Assembly: GCF_028689785.1 (NCBI RefSeq)
Contig: NZ_JAQVCN010000027.1
Coordinates: forward strand, 1 to 61,707
Direction of reading: 5' to 3'
Length of the DNA stretch: 61,707 nt
Source of the DNA: Zoogloea sp.
GTDB taxonomy: Bacteria; Pseudomonadota; Gammaproteobacteria; Burkholderiales; Rhodocyclaceae
Positions 15,952 to 25,633 of the stretch are shown here, one piece after another. A model generated the notes under the pieces. That model was given only the letters and a program-made list of their open reading frames with translations. It did no database searches and was not told the DNA's origin. The position numbers were made by a program, and so were the translations under genes. Within the stretch, counting starts at the first letter, position 1. Each line of letters opens with the position of its first letter.

Positions 15952-18234
15952 CTATACCGCAGCTTCCGCCAACTCTTCGAACACGAGCTTGACCTTGTCG
16001 CTCTCGTCCAGGTCGATGGTGACAGTGCCACCACTGGAAAGGCGCCCGAAGAGCAACTCGTCGGCCAGCGCAGAACGGATGGTGTCCTGGATCAGGCGCG
16101 CCATTGGCCGGGCCCCCATAAGCGGGTCGAAGCCCTTCTCGCCCAGCCATTCCTTGAGCCGTTCGGTGAAGTGGGCTTCCACCTTCTTCTCATGGAGTTG
16201 TGCTTCAAGCTGCATCAGGAACTTCTCGACCACCCGGGTGATGATCTCGTGGCTAAGCCCCTTGAAGGAGATGATGGCATCGAGACGGTTGCGGAACTCC
16301 GGAGAGAACAGGCGCTTGATGTCTGACATCTCGTCGCCCTGTTCACGCTTGGCCGAGAAGCCGATGATGGACTTCTGCATCGCTTCCGCACCGGCATTGG
16401 TCGTCATGATGATGATGGTGTTGCGGAAGTCGGCCTGACGTCCGTTATTGTCAGTCAGGGTGCCATGATCCATCACCTGCAGCAGGATGTTGTAGATGTC
16501 CGGATGGGCTTTCTCGATCTCATCCAGAAGCAGTACGCAGTGGGGCTTCTTGGTGATCTGCTCGGTCAGCAGGCCGCCCTGATCGAAGCCGACATAACCC
16601 GGTGGTGCGCCAATCAGCCGGGATACCGCGTGACGCTCCATGTACTCGGACATGTCAAAACGTACCAGCTCGATGCCCAGGGTGTAGGCGAGCTGCCGCG
16701 CGACCTCGGTCTTGCCGACACCGGTCGGGCCGCTGAAGAGGAAGGAGCCGATGGGCTTGTGGGGGTTGCCCAGGCCCGAACGGGACATCTTGATGGCCTT
16801 GCCGAGGGCTTCAATGGCGGCATCCTGGCCGAAGACAACGTTTCTCAGATCGCGCTCCAGGGTCTTCAGGGCGGCCTTGTCGTCATTCGAGACGCTGCGT
16901 GGCGGAATGCGGGCGATCTTGGCAACGATCTCCTCGATTTCCGTTTTGCCGATGAGCTTTTTCTGCCGTGATTTGGGCAGGATGCGCTGGGCTGCGCCTG
17001 CCTCATCGATCACGTCAATGGCCTTGTCCGGCAGGTGTCGATCGTTGATGTAGCGGGCGGAGAGCTCCGCCGCACTCGATAGGGCCGAGGCGGAATACTT
17101 GATGCCGTGGTGCTGTTCGAAGCGCGACTTGAGCCCCTTGAGGATCTCGACGGTCTCGGACACTGAGGGCTCCACCACGTCCACTTTCTGGAAGCGCCGG
17201 GACAGGGCGTGGTCCTTCTCGAAAATCTGGCGGAACTCGGTGTAGGTAGTGGCGCCGATGCACTTCATCTGCCCGGAGGACAGCGCCGGCTTGAGCAGGT
17301 TGGAGGCGTCCAGGGTGCCGCCTGATGCAGCGCCAGCACCGATCAGGGTGTGGATCTCATCAATGAACAGGATTGCATTTGGGTGATCGGCGAGTTGCTT
17401 CAGGACAGCTTTCAGGCGCTGTTCGAAGTCGCCCCTGTACTTGGTGCCGGCCAGCAGGGCTCCCATGTCAAGGGCGTATACCTGGGCGTCGGCAAGGATC
17501 TCGGGAACGCGGCCTTCGACGATGCGCCGGGCAAGGCCTTCGGCTATCGCGGTCTTGCCAACGCCTGCCTCACCAACCAGCAGCGGATTGTTCTTGCGAC
17601 GCCGGCAGAGCGTTTGGATGACACGCTCGACTTCCTTCTCGCGCCCTATGAGAGGGTCGATCTTGCCCAGAAGGGCCTGCTGGTTGAGATTCTGGGTGTA
17701 GTTGTCGAGTGCGCCGCCGGCCGGGTTGCCTTCCTGCTCCTGTTCGCCCTGTTCGGATTCGCCGCTGGGGCGGCCTGCTGCCGGGTTTGCACCTTGCTGG
17801 GGTGTCTTGGTGATGCCGTGGGAAATGAAGTTCACCACGTCCAGGCGAGAGATGTTCTGGCGCTGCAGGAAGTAGACCGCGTGGGAGTCCTTTTCCCCAA
17901 AGATCGCGACCAGAACATTGGCGCCGGTGACCTCCTTCTTGCCTGACGACTGGACATGAAGGATGGCGCGCTGGATGACCCGTTGAAAACCCAGGGTGGG
18001 CTGAGTGTCGATGTCTTCTGTGCCTTCGACCTTGGGCGTGTGCTCATTCACGAAGTTCGTGAGTTCCTTGCGCAACTCGTCGGTCTTGGCTGCGCAGGCC
18101 CGCAACACTTCTGCCGCGGAAGGGTTGTCGAGGAGCGCAAGCAGGAGGTGCTCCACGGTGATGAACTCATGGCGCTTCTGTCGTGCTTCGACAAAGGCCA
18201 TGTGCAGACTGACTTCAAGCTCTTGCGCGATCAT
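15952..18234 (-). CDS. clpA: ATP-dependent Clp protease ATP-binding subunit ClpA
   Basis: 760 residues (E. coli ClpA 758). A hexameric AAA+ unfoldase that feeds substrates, including N-degron proteins brought by ClpS, to ClpP. The order is N domain (1-145), a Gly/Glu-rich linker (about 145-170), AAA-1 with GEAGVGKT near 220, and AAA-2 with GPTGVGKT near 500. The ClpP-binding IGF-type loop appears as IIGFSAK near residue 618. There is no ClpB-type coiled-coil insert. It starts one base after the clpS stop, so the pair is coupled. Confidence 0.97.
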   Translation of the reverse strand: MIAQELEVSLHMAFVEARQKRHEFITVEHLLLALLDNPSAAEVLRACAAKTDELRKELTNFVNEHTPKVEGTEDIDTQPTLGFQRVIQRAILHVQSSGKKEVTGANVLVAIFGEKDSHAVYFLQRQNISRLDVVNFISHGITKTPQQGANPAAGRPSGESEQGEQEQEGNPAGGALDNYTQNLNQQALLGKIDPLIGREKEVERVIQTLCRRRKNNPLLVGEAGVGKTAIAEGLARRIVEGRVPEILADAQVYALDMGALLAGTKYRGDFEQRLKAVLKQLADHPNAILFIDEIHTLIGAGAASGGTLDASNLLKPALSSGQMKCIGATTYTEFRQIFEKDHALSRRFQKVDVVEPSVSETVEILKGLKSRFEQHHGIKYSASALSSAAELSARYINDRHLPDKAIDVIDEAGAAQRILPKSRQKKLIGKTEIEEIVAKIARIPPRSVSNDDKAALKTLERDLRNVVFGQDAAIEALGKAIKMSRSGLGNPHKPIGSFLFSGPTGVGKTEVARQLAYTLGIELVRFDMSEYMERHAVSRLIGAPPGYVGFDQGGLLTEQITKKPHCVLLLDEIEKAHPDIYNILLQVMDHGTLTDNNGRQADFRNTIIIMTTNAGAEAMQKSIIGFSAKREQGDEMSDIKRLFSPEFRNRLDAIISFKGLSHEIITRVVEKFLMQLEAQLHEKKVEAHFTERLKEWLGEKGFDPLMGARPMARLIQDTIRSALADELLFGRLSSGGTVTIDLDESDKVKLVFEELAEAAV

Positions 18235-18235
18235 T

Positions 18236-18544
18236 TCAGTTTTCCTCCATGACGCATGCCAAGGGATGCTGGTACTGGCGTGCGTACGCTATGACCTGCT
18301 CGACTTTGGTGGCCGCGATGTCCCGTGGAAAGACTCCGCATACACCAACGCCCTCTCTGTGCACTTTGAGCATGATTCGCGTCGCTTGTTCGCGGTCCTT
18401 GCCAAAGTATTTCTCAATCACGGCCACCACGAAATCCATGGGGGTGAAATCGTCGTTAAGGAGCATGACCTTGAAAAGAGGTGGCGGCTTGACCCGCGTC
18501 ACCGAAGTTTCAAGTACAGACTCTTCCTGCTTTTTGATGACCAT
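18236..18544 (-). CDS. clpS: ClpS adaptor of the ClpAP protease
   Basis: 102 residues from ATG 18544; an ATG three codons upstream (18553) is equally possible and neither has a strong ribosome site. ClpS binds N-terminal Leu, Phe, Tyr and Trp residues and hands such proteins to ClpA. The family core [13 protein letters not shown] is present, with the Asn-Asp-Asp pocket, and later [13 protein letters not shown]. It lies immediately upstream of clpA. Divergent from a cold-shock gene, as in E. coli, where cspD is divergent from clpSA. Confidence 0.95.
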   Translation of the reverse strand: MVIKKQEESVLETSVTRVKPPPLFKVMLLNDDFTPMDFVVAVIEKYFGKDREQATRIMLKVHREGVGVCGVFPRDIAATKVEQVIAYARQYQHPLACVMEEN

Positions 18545-18934
18545 GCGACCCATTCTAAACAACCCCGATGATTGTGCAAGAGTGACTTGGCGCACTTGGC
18601 GGGGCCTATCAAAACGGCGCGCTTGCCTTCTCATGGTGCGTCGCAAGCGGGGCAAAAGCCGCGTTGAAATGTCGGGTTTTGTTGGAAAACTCACAAAAAC
18701 AAGACATTTATCTGCTGCTTTGATGTTGTGGCGCAACATTTGTGCCGGGTTACAAATGCGTTGACGGCGCCTATCAAGTCACGTAAAAGCAGGGCTGTGT
18801 TCGTGCTGAGCCAGGGGTGATGGGGTTTGCGTTGCGTGTTCGAAGAAGCGCCCTCGAAAGTCCTGCCCCGCCTCGACTCGATCGCATGCCGGGAGTCCGG
18901 ATCGTATTACTGAAATCAAGAAGGAATGAGCAAT
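18545..18934. other. clpS / cold-shock gene divergent region
   Basis: 390 bases. It contains the inferred promoter and a leader of about 140 bases for the cold-shock gene. An inverted repeat ATGTTG-N5-CAACAT (18723-18739) lies just upstream of that promoter. No clear promoter for clpS was found, and no coding frame is convincing. Confidence 0.5.
18761..18789 (+). promoter_or_regulatory. Promoter of the cold-shock gene
   Basis: TTGACG (18761-18766), a 17-base spacer and TAAAAG (18784-18789). The -35 matches 5 of 6, the -10 4 of 6. It implies a leader of about 140 bases, similar in length to the regulatory leader of E. coli cspA. Confidence 0.5.
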
Positions 18935-19138
18935 ATGGCAACTGGTACTGTTAAGTGGTTCAACGACGCCAAGGGTTTCGGCTTCATTACGCCGGATGAT
19001 GGCAGTGAAGACCTGTTCGCGCACTTCTCTGCGATCAACATGAACGGGTTCAAGTCGCTGAAGGAGGGGGAGAAGGTTCAGTTCGAGGTCACTCAGGGAC
19101 CGAAGGGCAAGCAGGCGTCGAATATTCAGCGCGCTTGA
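18935..19138 (+). CDS. Cold-shock domain protein (CspA/CspD family)
   Basis: 67 residues from ATG 18935. The ATG at 18926 abuts the AAGGA sequence at 18921-18925 with no spacer, whereas ATG 18935 has it at 9 bases, so the second is the better start. A single OB-fold with both RNA-binding motifs, KGFGFI (RNP1) and DLFAHF (RNP2). Such proteins bind single-stranded RNA or DNA and melt structure. The sequence is CspA-like, but the place beside clpS-clpA is that of cspD in E. coli. It is followed by a strong terminator, so it is monocistronic. Confidence 0.95.
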   Translation: MATGTVKWFNDAKGFGFITPDDGSEDLFAHFSAINMNGFKSLKEGEKVQFEVTQGPKGKQASNIQRA

Positions 19139-19185
19139 TCCATTCTGATCCGTCGAGGCCTGTGGCCTCGATATAGTGATCCAGA

Positions 19186-19223
19186 CCGCCGGCCTGCGGA
19201 AGCTCGCCGGCGGTTTTGTTTTT
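19186..19223 (+). terminator. Terminator of the cold-shock gene
   Basis: The stem CCGCCGGC (19186-19193) / GCCGGCGG (19206-19213) is followed by TTTTGTTTTT (19214-19223). Confidence 0.9.
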
Positions 19224-19286
19224 AGGCTTGGTGCTGGTTGTGGGGCGATGCAGGGCGGGGTGCGCCGAGCTGCTGGGGTGAAATGC

Positions 19287-19312
19287 AAAAACCCGCCGAT
19301 TGGCGGGTTTTT
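19287..19312. terminator. Terminator of rpmB-rpmG (bidirectional shape)
   Basis: AAAAACCCGCC (19287-19297) / GGCGGGTTTTT (19302-19312) form a perfect stem with a T run in both directions. It lies 35 bases after the rpmG stop on the minus strand and also backs up the cold-shock terminator. Confidence 0.88.
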
Positions 19313-19347
19313 AGGTGCAACAAGCGGTAATTGCGTGCCGGAAGCAA

Positions 19348-19515
19348 TTACTTGAGTTTGACTTCCTTGTACGGCACGTGCTTGCGAGCAACAGGATCGT
19401 ACTTGCTGAACTCAAGCTTGTTCGGGGTGGTGCGCTTGTTCTTGGAGGTGGTGTAAAAATGCCCGGTGCCAGCAGTGGACTCGAGCTTGATCTTTTCGCG
19501 GCCGCCTTTTGCCAT
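19348..19515 (-). CDS. rpmG: Ribosomal protein bL33
   Basis: 55 residues, [20 protein letters not shown] at the start and a lysine-rich C-terminus. Typical bL33 of the large subunit near the E site. It lacks the Cys-x-x-Cys pairs of the zinc-binding (C+) form, so it is the zinc-free type. It follows rpmB after 28 bases, the standard rpmBG pair. Confidence 0.97.
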   Translation of the reverse strand: MAKGGREKIKLESTAGTGHFYTTSKNKRTTPNKLEFSKYDPVARKHVPYKEVKLK

Positions 19516-19543
19516 GTCGATTTATCTCCGGTGGTGAAAAGGC

Positions 19544-19780
19544 TTAGACTTTTTCGCCGCGAGCGCGAAGCTCGGCGACGATGGTGTCGATGCCCTTCTT
19601 GTCAATGGTGCGCAGGGCCGCATTGGATACGCGCAGGCGCACCCAGCGATTCTCGGCTTCGCTCCAGAACTTGCGATTCTGCAGGTTCGGCAGGAAGCGG
19701 CGCTTGGTTTTGTTGTTCGCGTGGGAAACGTTGTTACCCACCATCGGTGCTTTTCCGGTCACTTGGCAAACGCGAGCCAT
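19544..19780 (-). CDS. rpmB: Ribosomal protein bL28
   Basis: 78 residues from ATG 19780 (same length as E. coli L28), starting [20 protein letters not shown]. The upstream extension of the frame covers its promoter and is not coding. It contains [12 protein letters not shown] and the WVRLRVS segment typical of bL28. First gene of rpmB-rpmG with a good promoter 40 bases upstream. Confidence 0.98.
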   Translation of the reverse strand: MARVCQVTGKAPMVGNNVSHANNKTKRRFLPNLQNRKFWSEAENRWVRLRVSNAALRTIDKKGIDTIVAELRARGEKV

Positions 19781-19819
19781 TTGTTGCTCCAAACTGGTTT
19801 TGATTCGATAAGACTCTCG

Positions 19820-19849
19820 ATTATAAGCGACGAAGCTCACTCGAATCAA
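19820..19849 (-). promoter_or_regulatory. Promoter of rpmB-rpmG
   Basis: On the minus strand TTGATT (19844-19849), an 18-base spacer and a perfect TATAAT (19820-19825), giving a leader of about 33 bases. Confidence 0.8.
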
Positions 19850-19899
19850 TACCTTGGTGCGTTTCAAATGGCGAAGATCTGCCTTGTGGTCTCCAAAGC

Positions 19900-20577
19900 C
19901 TAGAGCAGGCCTCGTTCGGCGAAGGATACGGGAGGGGCGTTGCCTGCGACGATAAAGTGATCAAGAACTCTTACGTCGATCAGGGCAAGAGCCTGGATGA
20001 GGTTCTTGGTGAGGGATTGATCGGCGATGCTGGGTTCGCCGACCCCGGAGGGATGGTTGTGGGCCAGGATGACCGCTGCAGCGTTGTGTTCGAGAACCAG
20101 TTTGACGACTTCCCGGGGGTAGACGGAGGTCTGGGTGAGGGTGCCGCGGAACAACTCCACGTTGCCCATGATCCGGTTCTGGGCGTCGAGGAGGAGGATC
20201 ATGAAGACTTCGTGGGGGAGTTGAGCCAACTTGAGGCGCAGCCAGTCCCGAACGGCGCGGGGTGAGTCGAGTACGTCGCGGTGGGCCATCTCTTCGACGA
20301 GGGCCCGACGGGCCAGTTCGAGCACCGCCTGGAGCTGGGCGTATTTGGCTGGGCCCATGCCCGGAATCGCCGAGAAGGCCGTGGCTGTTGCAGTGCACAG
20401 GGCCGACAGCCCGCCGAAATGGGCTAGAAGGTCGCGGGCGAGATCGACTGCGCTCTTGCCGCGGATGCCGACCCGCAGGAACAGGGCCAGGAGTTCCGCG
20501 TCCGACAGGGCGCCGGCGCCCAGGCTGAGAAGGCGCTCCCGCGGGCGTTCGTCGGCGGGCCAGTCGGTGATTGCCAT
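19900..20577 (-). CDS. radC: RadC-family JAB/MPN protein
   Basis: 225 residues (E. coli RadC 222-224). An N-terminal helix-hairpin-helix region (about 40-95, [15 protein letters not shown]) and a C-terminal JAMM/MPN domain with the metal motif HNHPSG followed by a downstream Asp (PSIADQSL). Once described as a DNA repair gene; its biochemical role is unsettled. Divergent from coaBC with a 47-base gap, an arrangement seen widely in proteobacteria. Confidence 0.95.
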   Translation of the reverse strand: MAITDWPADERPRERLLSLGAGALSDAELLALFLRVGIRGKSAVDLARDLLAHFGGLSALCTATATAFSAIPGMGPAKYAQLQAVLELARRALVEEMAHRDVLDSPRAVRDWLRLKLAQLPHEVFMILLLDAQNRIMGNVELFRGTLTQTSVYPREVVKLVLEHNAAAVILAHNHPSGVGEPSIADQSLTKNLIQALALIDVRVLDHFIVAGNAPPVSFAERGLL

Positions 20578-20624
20578 GGCGTGTACAATTCCAGCTTCTG
20601 AAGGACTCGGATAATACCATTGGC

Positions 20625-21815
20625 ATGATCGAGCTCAAGGGCAGGAAACTGGTGTTGGGTGTGACGGGGGGCGTGGCGGCCTACAAGGCGGCGGAGCTGG
20701 TGCGTCTGCTTGGCAAGGCTGGGGCGGATGTTCATGTGGTGTTAACGGAAGGCGGTGCGCGCTTCGTGACGGCCGTCACTTTTCAGGCGCTCTCTGGCAA
20801 CCGGGTGTGGACTGATCTGTGGGATCCGCGCATGGACAACAACATGGCCCACATCGACCTCACCCGTGATGCTGACGCGATACTGATTGCGCCGGCTAGC
20901 GCCGATGTGATGGCCAAGCTCACCCATGGCCTGGCGGATGATCTGCTGACTACCCTATGTCTGGCGCGGGATTGCCCCTTGCTGGTGGCGCCTGCCATGA
21001 ACCGGCAGATGTGGGAGCACCCCGCTACGCAGCGAAATGTTGCGCAGCTGCGTGCCGACGGGGTGACGCTGTTCGGGCCGGCGGCCGGCGAACAGGCCTG
21101 CGGTGAGGTCGGGTTGGGGCGTATGCTTGAGCCCGAGGAGTTGTGCGAGGCGGTGATCGGCTTCTTTCAGCCCCGCCTGCTTGCCGGGCGGCGTGTGGTG
21201 ATGACGGCCGGGCCAACTTTCGAAGCGATCGATCCGGTGCGTGGCATCACCAATTCCAGTTCCGGCAAGATGGCTTATGGGCTGGCCCGGGCCTGCGCCC
21301 AGGCGGGAGCCGAGGTGGTGCTGGTCAGTGGGCCCGTCGCCCTGCCGGTGCCCGCAGGGGCCCACCGGGTGAGTGTGCGCAGTGCGCTGGAAATGCATGA
21401 GGCAGTGTTTGCTGCGTTGCCAGGCGCGGATGTCTTCATCGGCGTGGCGGCGGTGGCGGATTATCGCCCGGCCACCTCGGCGGAGCACAAGATCAAGAAG
21501 TCCGGTGCCGAACTGTCCATCACCCTGACCCCCAATCCGGATATCCTCGCCGATGTGGCGGGTTTGCCGAACCCCCCGTTCTGTGTGGGCTTTGCTGCCG
21601 AAAGTCGCAACCTGGACGAGTACGCGGAAGGCAAGCGCAAGGCCAAGAAGCTGCCTCTGATTGTTGGTAACCTGGTGCAGGACGGGCTGGGGGGGGATGA
21701 CAACCTCGTGGTGTTGTATGACGCCGCCGGCCGTCATCCCCTGCCGAAGGCCACCAAGCCCGATCTTGCCCGGGCCATTGTGGCGCACCTGGCAGGTCTG
21801 TTGCCGCAAGTCTGA
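20625..21815 (+). CDS. coaBC: Bifunctional CoaBC: phosphopantothenoylcysteine synthetase/decarboxylase
   Basis: 396 residues from ATG 20625; a TTG at 20571 in frame would overlap radC and is unlikely. It catalyses two steps of coenzyme A synthesis. The N-terminal flavoprotein CoaC (1-185) has [15 protein letters not shown], the [11 protein letters not shown] substrate motif and the active Cys in [13 protein letters not shown]. The C-terminal CoaB (190-396) has [19 protein letters not shown] and the EHKIKK catalytic lysine region. First gene of coaBC-dut-nudix. Confidence 0.97.
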   Translation: MIELKGRKLVLGVTGGVAAYKAAELVRLLGKAGADVHVVLTEGGARFVTAVTFQALSGNRVWTDLWDPRMDNNMAHIDLTRDADAILIAPASADVMAKLTHGLADDLLTTLCLARDCPLLVAPAMNRQMWEHPATQRNVAQLRADGVTLFGPAAGEQACGEVGLGRMLEPEELCEAVIGFFQPRLLAGRRVVMTAGPTFEAIDPVRGITNSSSGKMAYGLARACAQAGAEVVLVSGPVALPVPAGAHRVSVRSALEMHEAVFAALPGADVFIGVAAVADYRPATSAEHKIKKSGAELSITLTPNPDILADVAGLPNPPFCVGFAAESRNLDEYAEGKRKAKKLPLIVGNLVQDGLGGDDNLVVLYDAAGRHPLPKATKPDLARAIVAHLAGLLPQV

Positions 21816-21841
21816 ACCTAGCTCTGAAAGATTGGATTGCC

Positions 21842-22291
21842 ATGCACCGAATTGACATCAAGATTTTCGACGAGCGCCTGCGCAGCCAGCCGCCCGCATA
21901 TGCAACCGGCGGTTCGGCGGGCCTTGACCTGCGTGCCTGCATTGATGCGCCGATTAACCTGGCCCCGGGGCAGACGACCCTGGTGCCCACGGGCCTCGCC
22001 ATCCATCTGGCCGATCCGGGCCTGGCGGCGATGATCCTTCCCCGCTCTGGGTTGGGGCACAAGCACGGGATCGTACTGGGCAATCTGGTGGGTCTGATCG
22101 ATTCGGATTACCAGGGACAGATCTTCGTGTCGGTTTGGAATCGGGGGCATGAGCATTTCACGGTGCAACCCATGGAGCGCATGGCCCAGCTGGTGGTCGT
22201 ACCGGTGCTGCAGGTGGCGTTTAACGTGGTGGACGATTTTGACGCCAGCGAGCGGGGTGTCGGCGGGTTTGGCAGCACTGGCAAGCATTGA
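21842..22291 (+). CDS. dut: dUTP diphosphatase
   Basis: 149 residues. A trimeric dUTPase that turns dUTP into dUMP, keeping uracil out of DNA and feeding thymidylate synthesis. All five motifs are visible: [28 protein letters not shown] with the catalytic Asp, RMAQLVV, and the flexible C-terminal [10 protein letters not shown]. It lies 26 bases after coaBC and overlaps the next gene by one base. Confidence 0.98.
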   Translation: MHRIDIKIFDERLRSQPPAYATGGSAGLDLRACIDAPINLAPGQTTLVPTGLAIHLADPGLAAMILPRSGLGHKHGIVLGNLVGLIDSDYQGQIFVSVWNRGHEHFTVQPMERMAQLVVVPVLQVAFNVVDDFDASERGVGGFGSTGKH

Positions 22292-22719
22292 TGTGGCATC
22301 CGGGCATTCCTACTGGCGTGCATGTTCTGCTTGAGCGGGACGGCCGGGTGCTGCTGATGCGCAGGGCCGGGACGGGCTTCTTTGATGGTTTGTACAGCCT
22401 TCCAGGTGGCCATGTGGAGGAGGGCGAGTCCGTTGTGGCGACCGCGGTTCGCGAGAGTGCCGAGGAGCTTGGTGTGGTGCTCGAAGCTGGGAGTGTGGAA
22501 ATCGTGGGGGTGGTGCACCGGCGTTCAGATACGAACCGGATCGATTTCTTCGCCAGGGCAGGGGCTTGGGAGGGTGAGCCGCATGTTGCCGAGCCCGACA
22601 AATGTGATGCTCTCGGGTGGTTTCCGCTGGACGCCTTGCCTGAAGCTGTTGTGCCATACATCCGCGAGGCGCTTGCCCAGGGTCCAGGCCCATGGATAAG
22701 GGAGTCCGGCTGGTGCTGA
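22291..22719 (+). CDS. Nudix hydrolase
   Basis: 142 residues from ATG 22291, which shares one base with the dut stop (TGATG). The Nudix box is complete: GGHVEEGESVVATAVRESAE followed by ELGV, with the REx-x-EE metal-binding glutamates. Nudix enzymes hydrolyse nucleoside diphosphates linked to another group. Coupling with dut suggests a role in cleaning the nucleotide pool, and coaBC upstream also leaves CoA or a pyrophosphate intermediate possible. Substrate cannot be read from sequence. Confidence 0.9.
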   Translation: MWHPGIPTGVHVLLERDGRVLLMRRAGTGFFDGLYSLPGGHVEEGESVVATAVRESAEELGVVLEAGSVEIVGVVHRRSDTNRIDFFARAGAWEGEPHVAEPDKCDALGWFPLDALPEAVVPYIREALAQGPGPWIRESGWC

Positions 22720-22761
22720 ATTGAAAAACCCCGTTTCGCAAGAACCGGGGTTTTTCAATTC
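22718..22761. terminator. Bidirectional terminator between the nudix gene and the PHB-oligomer hydrolase
   Basis: A perfect 16-bp inverted repeat, GAATTGAAAAACCCCG (22718-22733) and its complement (22746-22761), with a 12-base loop and U tracts in both directions. It overlaps the nudix stop codon and serves both convergent genes. Confidence 0.95.
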
Positions 22762-22812
22762 CGGGCTAGTCCGGCATGCAAGGCCCGTGAGGGCTTTCAT
22801 GCCGGACGCGTC

Positions 22813-25482
22813 TTACTCGGGAACGCTCACTGTTCCGCCAGTGTAGGTGATGGTGTTTGCCGCTGCAGGGCTGGCGGCGATCGGTGGGACGTTGCTGGCC
22901 GTGAGGGCCGGCGCCGAGCCTGCCGTGCCGCCGCGCGGTGTGGTGTGAATCACCTGGGAGTCGGGCAGTGCGGTGCCGTTCTTCAGGTGGGCATACATGA
23001 TGTCCATCCCCTGGTTGAAGTACACATGCAGAGGCACCAGGTTGCTGTCATAGCCAGGCAGCAGGCTGTTGTCGATGAAGGTATCAAAGTGCTGGGCGTG
23101 GGTGACCTCGTAGTAGCGAAGCTTGCTGCTCGTCCCATCGACCTTCCGGCTTGCTCCGTAGTACGCCCGGGAGGCGTGATTGACGGGGATCAGGGTGTCT
23201 GCACGGCCGGACACGATGACCGTTGGCTTACCGTTGAGGGCCCCGCTGGCCTGCACCTCGGCAATGCCCTGGCGTACGCGGTCGGATTGGGCGAGGAGGG
23301 TGCCTGTCAGCTTGCTGCCGCTTACGGTGTCGGTGCCGGTGACCAGCGAGCGGGCGCACAGGGCTCCGTCGAGGGCGCCGTCAGCCAACCCGGTGGAGGG
23401 GGAAACGGCAAAAACGTCCCGCTTGGCGCCGCCAGTGGCATCGTTGTAGACCAGATTGATGCCCCCCGTGGGTGGGATGCCATTGCCGCTGGCAAAGATG
23501 CCGGCCTGAACCAGGGCGCTGGTGGCGGTGACGTTGCCCAGTGTGGTGCCGGCCGCTGCCACGGTGCTGCCGAAGCTGAAGCCGCAGACATTGTCGGCCA
23601 CGCTGAAACGCCCAAGGGCGTTCAGGTAGGTGACGACGATGGAAGGGGTTGCGAAGGCGTGGTGGGAGGCGTGGTACAGGTCGTGCTCGCTGCTCCAGCC
23701 ATAGGTACGCAGCTTCTGTAGTGCCTCGTCGGCCTGGGCCTGGAGCGTGGTGCCGGTCAGCAGGCCCTTGGCCTTCAGCGCTGTGCAGCGATTGCTGGCA
23801 TAGCCGGCGATGAATGCCGCTCCCGGCGAGTTGGCGGCCGCGGTGGAGAGCGCCGCGCAGGGCTGGTAGAGGTTGGCGTAAGTGAAGTAGTCGATCAGCG
23901 GCTTGCCGATGGTGCTGACGGGGTTGCTGCCCTGCTTGATGCCCAGGCCGCTGACGTCCTTGGGCTGGATCTGGGGTTCGCTTACGGCCACGCCATCAAT
24001 CAGGCCCAGGCTGTCCTGTTCGGCAGCCAGGAGGGCGGCACCGGCGCCATTGGATGCAGATGAGGCGATCACCAGGGTGTTGGCAGGGCGGATGGTGCGT
24101 GGCTTTTTGCCGGTGGCGTCGGCTGTGCCGTACTTTTCGTTGAGTACGTAGAACGCGAAGCCCACCGCGTCGAGGGTGTTGCGGCCCCAGTCTTTCTCGG
24201 GGTTCTGGCGGGAGTGGGCATGCTTGTAGGCAATCCGGTTGGGGAAGGCGGTATTGAACGCATCCAACTGGCTCTTGCTCAGGTCGGCTACGAAATGGGC
24301 CCGCTTGCCGGCGGCGCTTGCGCTGGAGACGGTGCCGTCGATCAGGGTGACGGTGTCCCGGGCCAGGTCGTGCATGCCGTTGCCGCTACCCTTGTCGGTA
24401 TAGGCCACGGCGCAGCCATGCTTGAGGCCCCATTCGCCGGCAGTGCCAATGGCGCCATATATGCCCCGCGAGCCGGATGAGGTGGCGGTGACGATGCAGG
24501 GCTGGGCGACTTTGAAGCTGGCGGGGATCTGCACCATGACGGTGACCAGACGTGTGCCGCTTTCGTCACCGGAGAAGGCAATCGCCTCGGAGCCGGCGAT
24601 CTTGCCCTCGCCCAGGGTATCGCCGCCGTTGGTGTCGATGTTGGGGCCGTAGAGTGTGCCGTAGCCGCCGGTGGGCTTGTTGGCGTCCACGAGGGCGCGG
24701 TAATTGTTGTAGATGGCGTTGCGGCGCAGCTCGGCGACGCTGGGGGCGGCCGCGTTGGTGTACGCGGGGGCGGTGGCGCTGCCTAGCCCTGTTTTGCCTA
24801 GCCCGGCGGTGAGGAGGTCATCGCTGCTGCCGTCATACTCCTGAATGCGGTAGGAGTCGGCGCGGATGCGCTCAGGGAGGCGGTTGTAGGCGACGAAACC
24901 GGTGCCGGACGGGCGCAGATCCACGAGGGTCAGCAGGCGGTCGGTCTCGTCGCCGTCGCTGCTGGCGGTGCCGGGCTGAAACTTGACATGGCGGAGGGAT
25001 GCAGGGCGTTTGCCGAGTTCGGATTCGAGGGCGTCAAGGAGCTTTGCGTCGGCGTTTGCCACGCTGGCGGCACCGACCTGGCTGAACGTGCCCGCCGTAA
25101 AGGCGGCCCGCAGGGCAGCATCGGAGCTGACACCCAGTGCCAGTTGGGCAATGCTGTTGGTCGCGTTGTTGATGTTGGCGGGCTTGCCGGCGTCGTCCTC
25201 GGTCACCAGCGCATGCCATACGCCCTGGCTGCCCGTAATCTGCAGCATCAGGGGGTAGGTCAGCCCGACGATCTTGACCGCGTAGTTGCCGTTGCTGTCG
25301 GTCGTGGCGCTGCGGGTCTGGCCCGTCTTGTCCTTGATGGTGACCGTGCCGTTGGCGATGGCCAGGCCCTCTGCGGCGATGCCGCTCAGTTGAATGTCTT
25401 TGTCACTGCCTCCGCAGGCGCCCAGAATCAGGGTGCCACTGAGCGCCAGCACCAGAGCTTTCAATCGAAACCGGTATTCCAT
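22813..25482 (-). CDS. 3-hydroxybutyrate-oligomer hydrolase, lipoprotein with extra N-terminal domain
   Basis: 889 residues. Residues about 190-880 match the D-(-)-3-hydroxybutyrate oligomer hydrolase family (YGTLYGPNIDTNGGDTLGEG, CIVTATSSGSRGIYGAIGTA, CAVAYTDKGSGNGMHDL), which splits short PHB oligomers to monomer. ASSASNGAGAAL holds the likely nucleophile serine. The N-terminus is a lipoprotein signal with lipobox LGAC (Cys23), next residue Gly, so outer-membrane sorting is expected. Residues about 30-110 look like a carboxypeptidase-regulatory-type beta domain (GLAIANGTVTIKDKTGQTRS). Family members are usually near 700 residues, so the front domain is an addition. Monocistronic. Confidence 0.85.
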   Translation of the reverse strand: MEYRFRLKALVLALSGTLILGACGGSDKDIQLSGIAAEGLAIANGTVTIKDKTGQTRSATTDSNGNYAVKIVGLTYPLMLQITGSQGVWHALVTEDDAGKPANINNATNSIAQLALGVSSDAALRAAFTAGTFSQVGAASVANADAKLLDALESELGKRPASLRHVKFQPGTASSDGDETDRLLTLVDLRPSGTGFVAYNRLPERIRADSYRIQEYDGSSDDLLTAGLGKTGLGSATAPAYTNAAAPSVAELRRNAIYNNYRALVDANKPTGGYGTLYGPNIDTNGGDTLGEGKIAGSEAIAFSGDESGTRLVTVMVQIPASFKVAQPCIVTATSSGSRGIYGAIGTAGEWGLKHGCAVAYTDKGSGNGMHDLARDTVTLIDGTVSSASAAGKRAHFVADLSKSQLDAFNTAFPNRIAYKHAHSRQNPEKDWGRNTLDAVGFAFYVLNEKYGTADATGKKPRTIRPANTLVIASSASNGAGAALLAAEQDSLGLIDGVAVSEPQIQPKDVSGLGIKQGSNPVSTIGKPLIDYFTYANLYQPCAALSTAAANSPGAAFIAGYASNRCTALKAKGLLTGTTLQAQADEALQKLRTYGWSSEHDLYHASHHAFATPSIVVTYLNALGRFSVADNVCGFSFGSTVAAAGTTLGNVTATSALVQAGIFASGNGIPPTGGINLVYNDATGGAKRDVFAVSPSTGLADGALDGALCARSLVTGTDTVSGSKLTGTLLAQSDRVRQGIAEVQASGALNGKPTVIVSGRADTLIPVNHASRAYYGASRKVDGTSSKLRYYEVTHAQHFDTFIDNSLLPGYDSNLVPLHVYFNQGMDIMYAHLKNGTALPDSQVIHTTPRGGTAGSAPALTASNVPPIAASPAAANTITYTGGTVSVPE

Positions 25483-25590
25483 ATCTCTCCTCCTCTATGG
25501 GTTATGGGAAGCGCCATCCAGATGGCAAGCTCGTCTCCATGGTGGTGCTTGCCGGCGGAGTGCGACACTGGGGTTTACCTGAACGCCATG

Positions 25591-25616
25591 AAAAACCGCC
25601 GGACAAGGCCGGCGGT
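25591..25616 (-). terminator. Terminator of aceK
   Basis: The stem ACCGCCGG / CCGGCGGT with a 6-base loop (25595-25616) is followed on the minus strand by TTTTT (25591-25595). It lies 18 bases after the aceK stop. Confidence 0.88.
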
Positions 25617-25633
25617 CGGGGCAGAGAACTGGC

